From Deltaproteobacteria bacterium (GTDB lineage Bacteria; Desulfobacterota; Anaeroferrophillalia; Anaeroferrophillales; Tharpellaceae): a stretch of DNA of 24,010 nucleotides. Both the position numbers and the translations under genes were made by a program. The notes beneath the pieces are model-generated. The model searched no databases, was not told the origin of the DNA, and was given only the letters and a program-made list of their open reading frames with translations. The stretch spans positions 1-24,010 of the forward strand of contig DAOVTG010000011.1 in the NCBI GenBank assembly GCA_030633185.1, given 5' to 3'. Below, one piece after another: positions 1 to 7,916 of this stretch. The first letter of the stretch is position 1. Every line of letters begins with the position of its first letter.

Positions 1-337
1 CTCCGACTAACTGATAGGTTATCTCTTCACCGCTATCTTCATCGGCAAGGGTGACAAAAACCCCAAAAACCACCTGATCGAAATTAGCGTGTTGGGTCGG
101 ATCGATAACCTCGGCCCGGGTCAGCCGATCACCGAGATAGTTAATCCGCCCTTCGACAAAAGACTGGCGATTTTTAGCGGCATCATACTCGGCATTTTCG
201 CTTAAGTCGCCATGGTCGCGGGCCTCGGAGATGTCACGAATAATCTTTTGACGTTCAAAGGTTTTTAATTGATTAAGTTCTGCTTTAAGTTTTTTGTAGC
301 CGTCCGGGGTGAACGGTACTTTGACCATACTACACAT
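1..337 (-). CDS. greA: Transcription elongation factor GreA (3' end cut by window edge)
   Basis: GreA enters the secondary channel of RNA polymerase and stimulates cleavage of the transcript in backtracked complexes. About 112 N-terminal residues are visible here, against roughly 158 in the family; the rest lies before base 1. The translation has the GreA coiled-coil signature, with HGDLSENAEY followed by AAK.RQ..VEGRI, and then the start of the C-terminal domain. I place the start at the ATG at 337 because GGAG lies 9 nt upstream; the in-frame ATG at 328 is too far from that site. It follows carB on the same strand, an order seen in Geobacter relatives, but a 144-bp mobile-like repeat (364-507) now separates them. 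The identification is secure; the C-terminus is unseen. Confidence 0.93.
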   Translation of the reverse strand, partial: MCSMVKVPFTPDGYKKLKAELNQLKTFERQKIIRDISEARDHGDLSENAEYDAAKNRQSFVEGRINYLGDRLTRAEVIDPTQHANFDQVVFGVFVTLADEDSGEEITYQLVG

Positions 338-363
338 TGAAACAAACTCCGTTAAAGATTAAT

Positions 364-507
364 GGCGTCGTAAAAAGTTCCGATATCCTGCGATGATATG
401 GTTTGCCTGACACTCGACATACTATATGTATGCTCTCGCGCCTGGCAAACCACATCATCTTGTCTATCGAAATTTTTACTTAGCCATCCAGTGACTTTTA
501 CGACACC
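364..507. repeat. 144-bp MITE-like palindromic element with inverted ends and flanking direct repeats
   Basis: The ends are inverted repeats: GGCGTCGTAAAAAG at 364-377 and, on the other strand, GGTGTCGTAAAAG at 507-495. Inside, about 45-nt arms pair around a centre CATAC-TATAT-GTATG (418-432); the arms share GATGATRTGGTTTGCC. Just outside lie near-identical direct repeats, GTTAAAGATTAA at 351-362 and GTTAAGATTAA at 508-518, which look like a target-site duplication. No protein is encoded. It fills most of the carB-greA gap and could fold into a long hairpin in that transcript. It resembles a non-autonomous miniature element; the transposase that would move it is not in the window. Confidence 0.75.
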
Positions 508-525
508 GTTAAGATTAAAAAATGG

Positions 526-3500
526 TTATGCAAGATAGTCTTGTATCGCTTGTAAGTTAACTTCCCTGGTACTTAGCGCGGCGATCGCAGATGCGGCGGC
601 CTGGGCTCCGGGTGAAGTGGTGAAATAGGGGATCGCGTTATCTAGGGCGACCCGTCTGATATAGAGAGAATCTTCACGCGAACGGGCATCGCCGGGCAGG
701 TTGATGACCATGTCGATCTCACCATTAAGCACCAGATCAATGGCATTGGGACGTCCCTCTTTCTGTTTTTTGATCATCCGGTTCTCAATCCCCAATTCAT
801 TTAGGGCTTGTGCGGTACCGGATGTCGCGACAAAGCTGAAACCTGCAGCCGCCAGAGGTTCAACGATACTCTGCAAACCGGATTTATCACTCATACTCAA
901 AAATACAGCGCCGGTTTGCGGCAGCGGGTTACCGGCCGCCTCCTGGGCTTTAGCAAAAGCCAGAGGGAATTCCAGATCAATGCCCATAACCTCGCCGGTC
1001 GATTTCATCTCTGGACTCAGCAGGGTATCGACGCCGGGAAATTTCAGAAAGGGAAAAACCGCCTCTTTAACTGCGCTCCAGGTCGGCAAATAGCTCTCTT
1101 TAACGCCTAATTCATCAAGGCTTTTACCAGCCATCACCCGGGCCGCGATAGTTGCCAGAGGCAACCCCGTCGCCTTACCGACAAAGGGCACCGTCCGTGA
1201 AGCCCGAGGATTAACTTCGATAATATAGACCTCATTATCCTGAACCGCAAACTGAACGTTCATCAAACCGACAACATTGAGTTCTAAGGCCATCGCTTTG
1301 GTCTGGCGGGCGATCTCCGCAATAATCTCATCCGAAAGTGAGTAAGGCGGCAAAGAGCAAGCTGAATCACCAGAGTGAATACCGGCTTTTTCGATATGTT
1401 CCATAATCCCGCCGATCAGCACCCGCTCACCATCGCAGACAGCATCGACATCAACTTCAACCGCATTGTTGAGAAATCGATCAATCAATACCGGATGATC
1501 AAAAGAGACCTCAACCGCTTTTTGCATATAGCCTTTAAGCCTTTCACTATCGTAAACAATTTCCATGCCCCGACCGCCCAGGACATAGGAGGGGCGCACT
1601 AAAATCGGATAGCCGATGCGCTCGGCAATGGTCACGGCTTCATCAACTGAGGTGGCCGTGTCGTTAACCGGTTGCTTTAAGCCCAGTTTTTCAAGAAACT
1701 CCTTGAAACGACGCCGATCTTCAGCCCGGTCAATACTGTCGGGTGAGGTGCCGAGAATCGGCACCCCGGCATCTTCTAAGGCCGCTGCCAGTTTCAGCGG
1801 TGTCTGACCGCCGAACTGAACAATCACTCCGAACGGTTTTTCGGCCTCAACAATCGCCAAGACATCTTCAAGAGTCAACGGTTCAAAGTAGAGACGATCC
1901 GAAGTGTCATAGTCGGTGCTGACGGTCTCCGGATTGCAGTTAACCATAATCGTCTCATAGCCATCTTTGGTCAGAGCAAAAGCACAGTGCACACAGCAGT
2001 AATCAAATTCAATCCCCTGACCGATACGGTTAGGGCCGCCGCCTAAAATAATAATCTTTTTGCGGTCCGTCGGCCGGGTCTCATCTTCGGATTCATAGGT
2101 TGAGTAAAAATAGGGTGTAAAAGCCTCAAATTCAGCCGCACAAGTATCAACCCTTTTATAGACCGGCAGAACCTTTTTCGCGATCCGCTGTTTCCTGACC
2201 GCCTCTTCCGAACAGTTAAGTCGGCCCGCCAGAAATTTATCGGCAAAGCCCAACTCTTTAGCCCTCCGCAACCGGCTTTCGGAAAGCTCGTTTACAGAGA
2301 CGCCATCCAGACCCTCCTCAAATTCGACCAGCTCGCGAATATTATTGAGAAACCAAGGATCAATACCGGTCATCTCATAGATGTTTTCGACATCAAAGCC
2401 GAGGCGCAAGGCATCGGCAAGATACCAGAGACGTTCCGGCCCCGGTATCCGTAAACGTTCCTCAACCAGATCGATAACCTCGGCATCGGCCTTAATATAG
2501 GCCGCGTCCGCAAATTGCCGCTCAAAACCATAAGAGTCAAGTTCCATCGAGCGAATCGCTTTCTGCAACGACTCTTTAAAGGTTCGGCCAATGGCCATCG
2601 CCTCACCGACCGATTTCATCTGGGTCGTCAACGTGGCATCGGCCTGAGGAAATTTTTCAAACGTAAAACGCGGGATTTTAGTGACCACGTAGTCGATAGA
2701 GGGTTCAAAACAGGCCGGGGTTTCACGCGTAATATCGTTGGGAATCTCATCCAGAGTGTAACCGACCGCCAGTTTGGCGGCGATTTTAGCAATCGGAAAA
2801 CCGGTCGCCTTGGAGGCCAGGGCCGAGCTCCGGGAGACCCGGGGATTCATCTCGATCACGACCAGGCGGCCGTTTTTGGGATCAACCCCGAACTGAACAT
2901 TGGAACCGCCGGTCGCAACCCCGATTTCACGCATGATCGCCAGGGCGGCGTCACGCATAAGCTGATACTCTTTATCGGTCAGGGTCTGGGCCGGAGCCAC
3001 CGTAATACTGTCGCCGGTATGGATCCCCATGGCATCGAAATTCTCAATCGTACAGACAATAACGACGTTGTCCTTATGGTCACGCATAACTTCGAGTTCA
3101 TACTCTTTCCAACCGACTATCGACTCCTCGATCAGAATTTCATGCACCGGGCTGATCTCCAGGCCCCGTTTGACATATTTTTCAAAATCCTCAACGTTAT
3201 AGGCGATATTGCCGCCGCTGCCACCCATCGTAAATGAGGGTCTGAGGATCGCCGGAAAACCGATCTTTTCGAGGATTTTCCAGCCATCATCAAGGCTTTT
3301 TGCAACCCCGCTAAGAGGCTGATCAAGACCGATATTATCCATCGCATCTTTAAAAAGCTGGCGATCTTCAGCTTTCTTGATCGATTCGAGCGACGCCCCG
3401 ATCATCTCGACCCCATATTTTTCCAGAGTCCCGTTTTCGGACAGGGCGATCCCGAGGTTCAAAGCGGTCTGCCCTCCTAAAGTCGGGAGCAGAGCATCGG

Positions 3501-3747
3501 GTCGCTCCAGAGCGATGATGCGCCCGACCGTCTCCGGCGTCAAGGGTTCGATATAGGTACGGTCGGCAAATTCGGGATCGGTCATAATCGTTGCCGGATT
3601 ACTGTTAACCAATACGACCTCGTAGCCCTCCTCTTTCAGCGCCTTGCAGGCCTGGGTTCCGGAGTAGTCAAATTCGCAGGCCTGACCGATGACAATCGGT
3701 CCCGAGCCTATCAGCATTATTTTTTTTATATCAGTACGTTTCGGCAA
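526..3747 (-). CDS. carB: Carbamoyl-phosphate synthase large subunit
   Basis: CarB makes carbamoyl phosphate from bicarbonate, ATP and the ammonia released by CarA, for pyrimidine and arginine synthesis. At 1073 residues it has the full family length: two tandem ATP-grasp halves (about 1-400 and 550-930), an oligomerisation segment between them, and a C-terminal MGS-like allosteric domain (about 935-1073). Glycine-rich nucleotide motifs (GSGPIVIGQ near residue 14 and GGGPNRIGQG at the start of the second half) are intact. The start is a TTG at 3745-3747, giving the usual N-terminus MPKRTDIKK; a TGA lies five codons upstream, and the Shine-Dalgarno is weak. carA normally sits directly upstream, but here the opposite-strand gene at 3810-4538 intervenes, so carB probably uses its own promoter in the 62-bp divergent gap. 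Confidence 0.98.
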   Translation of the reverse strand: MPKRTDIKKIMLIGSGPIVIGQACEFDYSGTQACKALKEEGYEVVLVNSNPATIMTDPEFADRTYIEPLTPETVGRIIALERPDALLPTLGGQTALNLGIALSENGTLEKYGVEMIGASLESIKKAEDRQLFKDAMDNIGLDQPLSGVAKSLDDGWKILEKIGFPAILRPSFTMGGSGGNIAYNVEDFEKYVKRGLEISPVHEILIEESIVGWKEYELEVMRDHKDNVVIVCTIENFDAMGIHTGDSITVAPAQTLTDKEYQLMRDAALAIMREIGVATGGSNVQFGVDPKNGRLVVIEMNPRVSRSSALASKATGFPIAKIAAKLAVGYTLDEIPNDITRETPACFEPSIDYVVTKIPRFTFEKFPQADATLTTQMKSVGEAMAIGRTFKESLQKAIRSMELDSYGFERQFADAAYIKADAEVIDLVEERLRIPGPERLWYLADALRLGFDVENIYEMTGIDPWFLNNIRELVEFEEGLDGVSVNELSESRLRRAKELGFADKFLAGRLNCSEEAVRKQRIAKKVLPVYKRVDTCAAEFEAFTPYFYSTYESEDETRPTDRKKIIILGGGPNRIGQGIEFDYCCVHCAFALTKDGYETIMVNCNPETVSTDYDTSDRLYFEPLTLEDVLAIVEAEKPFGVIVQFGGQTPLKLAAALEDAGVPILGTSPDSIDRAEDRRRFKEFLEKLGLKQPVNDTATSVDEAVTIAERIGYPILVRPSYVLGGRGMEIVYDSERLKGYMQKAVEVSFDHPVLIDRFLNNAVEVDVDAVCDGERVLIGGIMEHIEKAGIHSGDSACSLPPYSLSDEIIAEIARQTKAMALELNVVGLMNVQFAVQDNEVYIIEVNPRASRTVPFVGKATGLPLATIAARVMAGKSLDELGVKESYLPTWSAVKEAVFPFLKFPGVDTLLSPEMKSTGEVMGIDLEFPLAFAKAQEAAGNPLPQTGAVFLSMSDKSGLQSIVEPLAAAGFSFVATSGTAQALNELGIENRMIKKQKEGRPNAIDLVLNGEIDMVINLPGDARSREDSLYIRRVALDNAIPYFTTSPGAQAAASAIAALSTREVNLQAIQDYLA

Positions 3748-3772
3748 TTGGTAAATAACTCAGAATTGACGG

Positions 3773-3802
3773 TTGACAATAAAATTGTTTTACGATTATA
3801 AG
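3773..3802 (+). promoter_or_regulatory. Probable sigma70 promoter of the LpxH-like gene
   Basis: A perfect -35 TTGACA (3773-3778) is followed after 18 nt by TATAAG (3797-3802), or after 17 nt by TTATAA (3796-3801). Transcription would begin near 3809-3810, essentially at the A of the ATG at 3810. The gene has no Shine-Dalgarno, which fits a leaderless mRNA. The promoter is predicted only from hexamer match and spacing. Confidence 0.6.
3795..3800 (-). promoter_or_regulatory. Possible carB -10 element overlapping the divergent promoter
   Basis: Read on the minus strand, 3800-3795 is a consensus TATAAT that shares bases with the plus-strand -10 because the core TTATAA is self-complementary. A start near 3788 would give carB a leader of about 40 nt. 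No good -35 is seen at 17 nt, so this is weaker than its plus-strand partner. Confidence 0.35.
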
Positions 3803-3809
3803 TTCAACC

Positions 3810-4538
3810 ATGAAATCAATTTTTCTGGCTGATGCCCATTTGCGAGATCCTGAAGATCAAGCTTATCGTGACCTGCTCATTTTTCTGCGAGAGCTCCCCG
3901 ACGACCTTGATAACCTCTTTATTTTAGGCGATTTTTTCGATTTCTGGCATGCTTTCAAAGATGTTGTTTTCAGCACTTATGTACCGATTTTAGCCGCCCT
4001 TGAGGAAGTTTCCAAAGGTGTTAAAATCAGTTTTTTCGCCGGCAATCATGAGATATCTTTTGGTTCTTATCTTAAAAGCTTAGGATCATGCTATGAAAAG
4101 CAGGCCATCGTCGAACTCGACGGTCAAAAAATCTATCTCGCCCATGGAGACCGGCTCAATCCCGATGACCACATCTACCGTATTTGGCGTACTTTACTTC
4201 GTAATTCCTTAACTTTAAAGATAATCAACAGCCTGCCCGCCTCTCTGACCTGGAAGATCGCCAGCCATCTCTCGCACGGCAGCCGGAGCTATAATGGCTG
4301 TAAAAAAATCATTCCGATCCAGGTTTTTAAGAGCAGCGCCACTCTTTTAGAAAGTGATATCTCGAGCATGATCATCGGCCATTTTCATCAGGCTCGCCGA
4401 GAAACCTTTGTCACCACCCACGGCCCTAAACCACTCTATATTCTGGGCGACTGGATCAATGATCGTTCCTATCTTATATTAGAGGAAAGTCAATTCAGTT
4501 TTCACAATTATCATCGATCAGTTTCCGAAAGCGTTTGA
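3810..4538 (+). CDS. LpxH-like metallophosphatase (probable UDP-2,3-diacylglucosamine diphosphatase)
   Basis: This 242-residue protein has all the blocks of a calcineurin-type metallophosphoesterase: DAH (8-10), GDFFD (40-44), GNHE (78-81), HGD (112-114) and GHFH (190-193). Their spacing and the total length match the LpxH family, which hydrolyses UDP-2,3-diacylglucosamine to lipid X in lipid A synthesis at the inner membrane. LpxH of enterobacteria has GNR where this protein has GNH, so it belongs to an LpxH-like subgroup and its substrate is inferred. It is the only plus-strand gene in the window. It diverges from carB and its last 44 bp overlap the 3' end of carA. The start follows the family N-terminus; no ribosome-binding site is visible, and the promoter predicts a leaderless transcript. 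Confidence 0.82.
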   Translation: MKSIFLADAHLRDPEDQAYRDLLIFLRELPDDLDNLFILGDFFDFWHAFKDVVFSTYVPILAALEEVSKGVKISFFAGNHEISFGSYLKSLGSCYEKQAIVELDGQKIYLAHGDRLNPDDHIYRIWRTLLRNSLTLKIINSLPASLTWKIASHLSHGSRSYNGCKKIIPIQVFKSSATLLESDISSMIIGHFHQARRETFVTTHGPKPLYILGDWINDRSYLILEESQFSFHNYHRSVSESV

Positions 4539-5640
4539 ACAGATAGGCGGAGTCGTGCGGGCCGGGAGAGCTTTCGGGGTGATATTGGAATGAGAAGAGC
4601 GGATAACGGCGATGGCGCAAGCCTTCGACTGTCTGATCATTGAGATTAATATGGGTCACTTCAATATCATCACCTAAAGAGTCAACATCAACACAAAAAC
4701 CGTGATTTTGCGCCGTAATCTCGACCTCTCGGGTGGTCAGATCCATGACCGGGTGATTACTGCCATGATGACCGAATTTTAACTTATAAGTTTTCCCGCC
4801 CAGAGCCTGTCCCAAAATCTGGTGGCCGAGACAAATGCCGCAGATCGGCAAGCATCCGACCAAGCGTTGCACCTCATTGACAATCCCCCCTAATGCCGCC
4901 GGATCACCGGGACCATTAGAGAGAAAAAGACCATGCGGTTTAAGCTCTAAAACCGCACTTGCCGGAGTTCCCGCCGGGACTACCGTAACCTGACAGCCAA
5001 CCTCTTTTAAGAGTCGCAGGATATTATATTTAACACCAAAATCATAGACCACGACCCGGCGCTCGACCCGCTCGCCATCCCGGTAACCGTGCGCCAAATC
5101 CCAAGGTTTCTGGTTCCACTCATAACCTTGGTCGACGGTAACCCCATCAACCAGATTTACCCCTTCAATACCGGGCCATTTTTTGAGTTTTGCAAGCAGG
5201 GATTCAGGATCAAAATCTTCAGTGCTGATAATCCCAGGTAGAGAACCGGCCTCGCGGATATGGCGGGTCAGAGCTCTGGTATCGATACCTTCGAGACCGA
5301 TAACCCCATCGCGAGCCATAAGCTCAGCCATCTCACTTTGACTGCGCCAACTACTCGGATAAGAACAGTACTCTTTGACGATAAAAGCGGAAAGAAAACA
5401 TTTTCGCGACTCGGCATCGTCATCATTGACCCCGTAGTTGCCCATTTGCGGATAGGTCATCAGCACCATCTGGCCAAAATATGAGGGGTCGCTCAAAACC
5501 TCCTGATAACCGGTCAGGCTGGTATTAAAAACCACCTCACCCACAACCTCACCGGCCGCGCCAAAGGCCCGGCCGCTAAAAAGAGTGCCATCACCAAGCA
5601 GGAGAACCGCTTTGTTACCCCGTTTGATCATTTTTCTCAT
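4495..5640 (-). CDS. carA: Carbamoyl-phosphate synthase small subunit (glutamine amidotransferase)
   Basis: CarA hydrolyses glutamine and channels ammonia to CarB. The 381 residues split into the CPSase small-chain N-domain (about 10-145) and a class I glutamine amidotransferase domain (about 193-370). The triad is visible: Cys270 in GICLGHQ, and His354 and Glu356 in QYHPES. The start ATG at 5640 has AAGGA about 12 nt upstream, overlapping the pyrC stop; a second ATG three codons on is also possible. pyrC ends only 15 nt upstream, so the two are surely cotranscribed. The last 44 bp lie antisense to the end of the LpxH-like gene, so the two transcripts can pair at their 3' ends. Confidence 0.97.
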   Translation of the reverse strand: MRKMIKRGNKAVLLLGDGTLFSGRAFGAAGEVVGEVVFNTSLTGYQEVLSDPSYFGQMVLMTYPQMGNYGVNDDDAESRKCFLSAFIVKEYCSYPSSWRSQSEMAELMARDGVIGLEGIDTRALTRHIREAGSLPGIISTEDFDPESLLAKLKKWPGIEGVNLVDGVTVDQGYEWNQKPWDLAHGYRDGERVERRVVVYDFGVKYNILRLLKEVGCQVTVVPAGTPASAVLELKPHGLFLSNGPGDPAALGGIVNEVQRLVGCLPICGICLGHQILGQALGGKTYKLKFGHHGSNHPVMDLTTREVEITAQNHGFCVDVDSLGDDIEVTHINLNDQTVEGLRHRRYPLFSFQYHPESSPGPHDSAYLFKRFRKLIDDNCEN

Positions 5641-5655
5641 TACTTGATTATATCC

Positions 5656-6993
5656 TTACAAGCTAAAAACTATCTGGCCATCGACAATCGTCTTTACAAC
5701 CTGACCTTTTAGACACCAGCCGGCAAATGGAGTATTGCGAGCTAAAGAATAAAATTTACCGGGATCGACGACCCATTCGCGTTCGGGATCAACAATCATC
5801 AGATCAGCCGCCATGCCCGGAGCCAAGCTGCCACGATCTTTCAATCCTAAAATCTCGGCCGGAGCCGAGCTCATCCTGGCTACCAACTGCAAAGGTGTCA
5901 GAACCCCCTCTTGAACCAGACGCAGAGCTAAAGAAAGAGCTGTCTCAAGGCCGACTACCCCAAAAGGGGCCAAACCATATTCGACCGCTTTCTCGGTTGC
6001 TTCATGCGGGGCGTGATCGGTGGCGATAGCATCAATCGTCCCTTCTGCTAAAGCTTGCCTTAAGGCTGCGACATCTTCGGCCGACCGTAACGGCGGACTC
6101 ATCTTCGTATTGGTATTGTAACAAAGCATCGAGGGCTTGAGATTTTCATCGAGGGCTTCTCGATACTCGAGATCAACCACCGCCCGTTCATCAAGAAAAA
6201 GATGGTGCGGCGTCGCTTCGGCCGTCACCCTGACACCGCGTGCTTTCGCAGCCTTGACCAGCTCAACCCCGCCCCGCGTACTCAAGTGACAGATATGTAC
6301 CGGGACTTTCAAGTATTCGGCCAACATGATAGTTCGCGCGATATCGATCTCTTCGGCCAAAGGCGGAATTCCGGCCAAACCATGAGCGGCGGAGATCACC
6401 CCTTCATGAACAAGACCGTCGGCAAAAAGAGCATTATCCTGGCAATGACAAAATAGCGGTTTTTCAAATAACGAAGAATACTCCATAGCGTGACGCAGAA
6501 GTTTTGAGTTAGGCACGGTTTTACCGTCATCAGAGAAAGCCACGGCCCCGGCCTCCACCAAGTCTCCCATCTCAACCAAAATTTCTCCCTGCATTCCTTG
6601 ACTGATTGCCGCTATAGGCAGAACTTTAGCCGGAGCCGAGCGAGCCTGTTCAAGAATAAATCGGGTGACGGTGGCACTGTCATTAACCGGGTTGGTGTTG
6701 GCCATGCAGGCAACCGAAGTAAAGCCTCCGGCTACGGCGGCCCGGGCTCCACTTAAAATAGTCTCTTTATATTCAAACCCGGGCTCCCGCAGATGAACAT
6801 GGAGGTCGATAGCCCCGGGCAGCACCCATAAACCTTTTAGATCAATAACCTGATCAACAGTAACGGAAAGAGTTGGCGCTAACTCCCTAACCTTGCCGTC
6901 AACCAAAAAGATATCAAAATTGCCGTCGAGATTTTGTCCGGCATCGATAAGACGACCGTTTTTCAACAAGAGCGAGAAAAGTTTTTCACTCAT
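5656..6993 (-). CDS. pyrC: Dihydroorotase (class I PyrC)
   Basis: This enzyme cyclises carbamoyl aspartate to dihydroorotate, the third step of pyrimidine synthesis. It is a class I amidohydrolase with a complete metal site: His65 and His67 in DLHVHLREPG, the DDG at 155-157, His183 in CHCQD, His236 in HICHLS and Asp326 in ATDHAPH. It should therefore be catalytic rather than a structural partner of PyrB. At 445 residues it is somewhat longer than the usual 425-430. The surplus appears to lie around residues 274-291, before the conserved NTKMSPPLR block, where the DNA carries a 12-bp direct repeat (6127-6158). The ATG at 6993 overlaps the pyrB stop by 4 nt (ATGA), which indicates translational coupling. 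Confidence 0.97.
   Translation of the reverse strand: MSEKLFSLLLKNGRLIDAGQNLDGNFDIFLVDGKVRELAPTLSVTVDQVIDLKGLWVLPGAIDLHVHLREPGFEYKETILSGARAAVAGGFTSVACMANTNPVNDSATVTRFILEQARSAPAKVLPIAAISQGMQGEILVEMGDLVEAGAVAFSDDGKTVPNSKLLRHAMEYSSLFEKPLFCHCQDNALFADGLVHEGVISAAHGLAGIPPLAEEIDIARTIMLAEYLKVPVHICHLSTRGGVELVKAAKARGVRVTAEATPHHLFLDERAVVDLEYREALDENLKPSMLCYNTNTKMSPPLRSAEDVAALRQALAEGTIDAIATDHAPHEATEKAVEYGLAPFGVVGLETALSLALRLVQEGVLTPLQLVARMSSAPAEILGLKDRGSLAPGMAADLMIVDPEREWVVDPGKFYSLARNTPFAGWCLKGQVVKTIVDGQIVFSL
6127..6158. repeat. Short direct repeat inside pyrC
   Basis: CATCGAGGGCTT occurs exactly at 6127-6138 and again at 6147-6158, a 20-bp period. On the coding strand the copies are read in different frames, giving residues around 279-282 and 287-290, in a segment that looks inserted relative to typical PyrC. 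Confidence 0.7.
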
Positions 6994-7916
6994 GCGCCTT
7001 GACCTCCCAGGAAGAATAGAACCGCCATCCGCAAAGCGACTCCATTGCTGACCTGATTAAGAATCACCGAGCGCTCGCCGTCAGCCACCTCGGATGTAAT
7101 CTCAACCCCGCGATTCATGGGCCCGGGGTGCATAACGATGGCATCGGGACGAGCGAGTTCCAAGCGTCTGCGATTGAGACCGAAGATTCTGGCGTAATCA
7201 CGAATTGAGGGAAAAAGAAGACGATCCTGACGTTCAAGTTGAATTCTCAACATCATCACGACATCGGCCCCGACCAAGGCCTCTTCCGGCCGCCGACAGA
7301 CACAAATTTCGGCAATCTCTTCCAAACCTCTAGGCAGCATCGTCGGCGGAGCGCAGACCTTAACCGTGACTCCTAAAGTAGTTAAAGCCCAGATATTGGA
7401 ACGAGCGACCCGGCTATGAGCAATATCACCGATAATGGCTACGGTCAGGCCGGGTTCGAGTTTTTTATGTTCTGCAATCGTCAAAAGATCAAGTAGAGCC
7501 TGCGTCGGGTGCTCATTGGCACCATCGCCAGCATTGATGACACTGGCCCCGATACGCCCGGCAATAAGATGGGCCGCACCTACATATCTATGACGAATCA
7601 CTACAATATCGGGAGCCATCGCCTGAATATTATCAACCGTATCGATCAGGCTCTCACCTTTAACCACGCTACTGGTCGCAGCACTCATGTTAACCGCGTC
7701 CGCACTTAAACGTTTAGCCGCAATCTCAAAAGAGGTACGGGTTCTGGTGCTCGGTTCAAAAAAGAGATTTACGACTGTCTTACCCCGCAGGGCCGGCACC
7801 TTTTTCAGAGGCCGTTCGGCAATCTCTTTAAAAGATTCGGCACTTTCAAGCAGGGTTCTAATCTCTACAGCCGACAGGTCTCGGGTTCCCAACAGATCTT
7901 TACGTTTAAATCCCAT
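6990..7916 (-). CDS. pyrB: Aspartate carbamoyltransferase catalytic chain
   Basis: PyrB condenses carbamoyl phosphate with aspartate, the committed step of pyrimidine synthesis. The carbamoyl-phosphate loop FEPSTRTRTSFE (about 53-64) and the downstream block ANEHPTQALLDL are intact. The reading frame is open from a TTG at 7934, but I choose the ATG at 7916. A GGAG lies 9 nt before it, and MGFKRKDLLG matches the family N-terminus, giving 308 residues. With this start the gene overlaps the end of pyrR by 11 bp and pyrC by 4 bp, so the three are tightly coupled. No pyrI regulatory chain is present nearby; control is more likely through PyrR or promoter activity. Confidence 0.97.
   Translation of the reverse strand: MGFKRKDLLGTRDLSAVEIRTLLESAESFKEIAERPLKKVPALRGKTVVNLFFEPSTRTRTSFEIAAKRLSADAVNMSAATSSVVKGESLIDTVDNIQAMAPDIVVIRHRYVGAAHLIAGRIGASVINAGDGANEHPTQALLDLLTIAEHKKLEPGLTVAIIGDIAHSRVARSNIWALTTLGVTVKVCAPPTMLPRGLEEIAEICVCRRPEEALVGADVVMMLRIQLERQDRLLFPSIRDYARIFGLNRRRLELARPDAIVMHPGPMNRGVEITSEVADGERSVILNQVSNGVALRMAVLFFLGGQGA

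Noticed and set aside
364..507. The palindrome after carB as an intrinsic terminator
   Set aside because: The stem is long and imperfect and is not followed by a T-run on the carB strand; inverted ends and flanking direct repeats fit an inserted element better.
2515..3237. 240-codon plus-strand reading frame opposite carB
   Set aside because: It lies wholly within conserved carB sequence and has no recognisable domain; it is a by-product of carB codon use.
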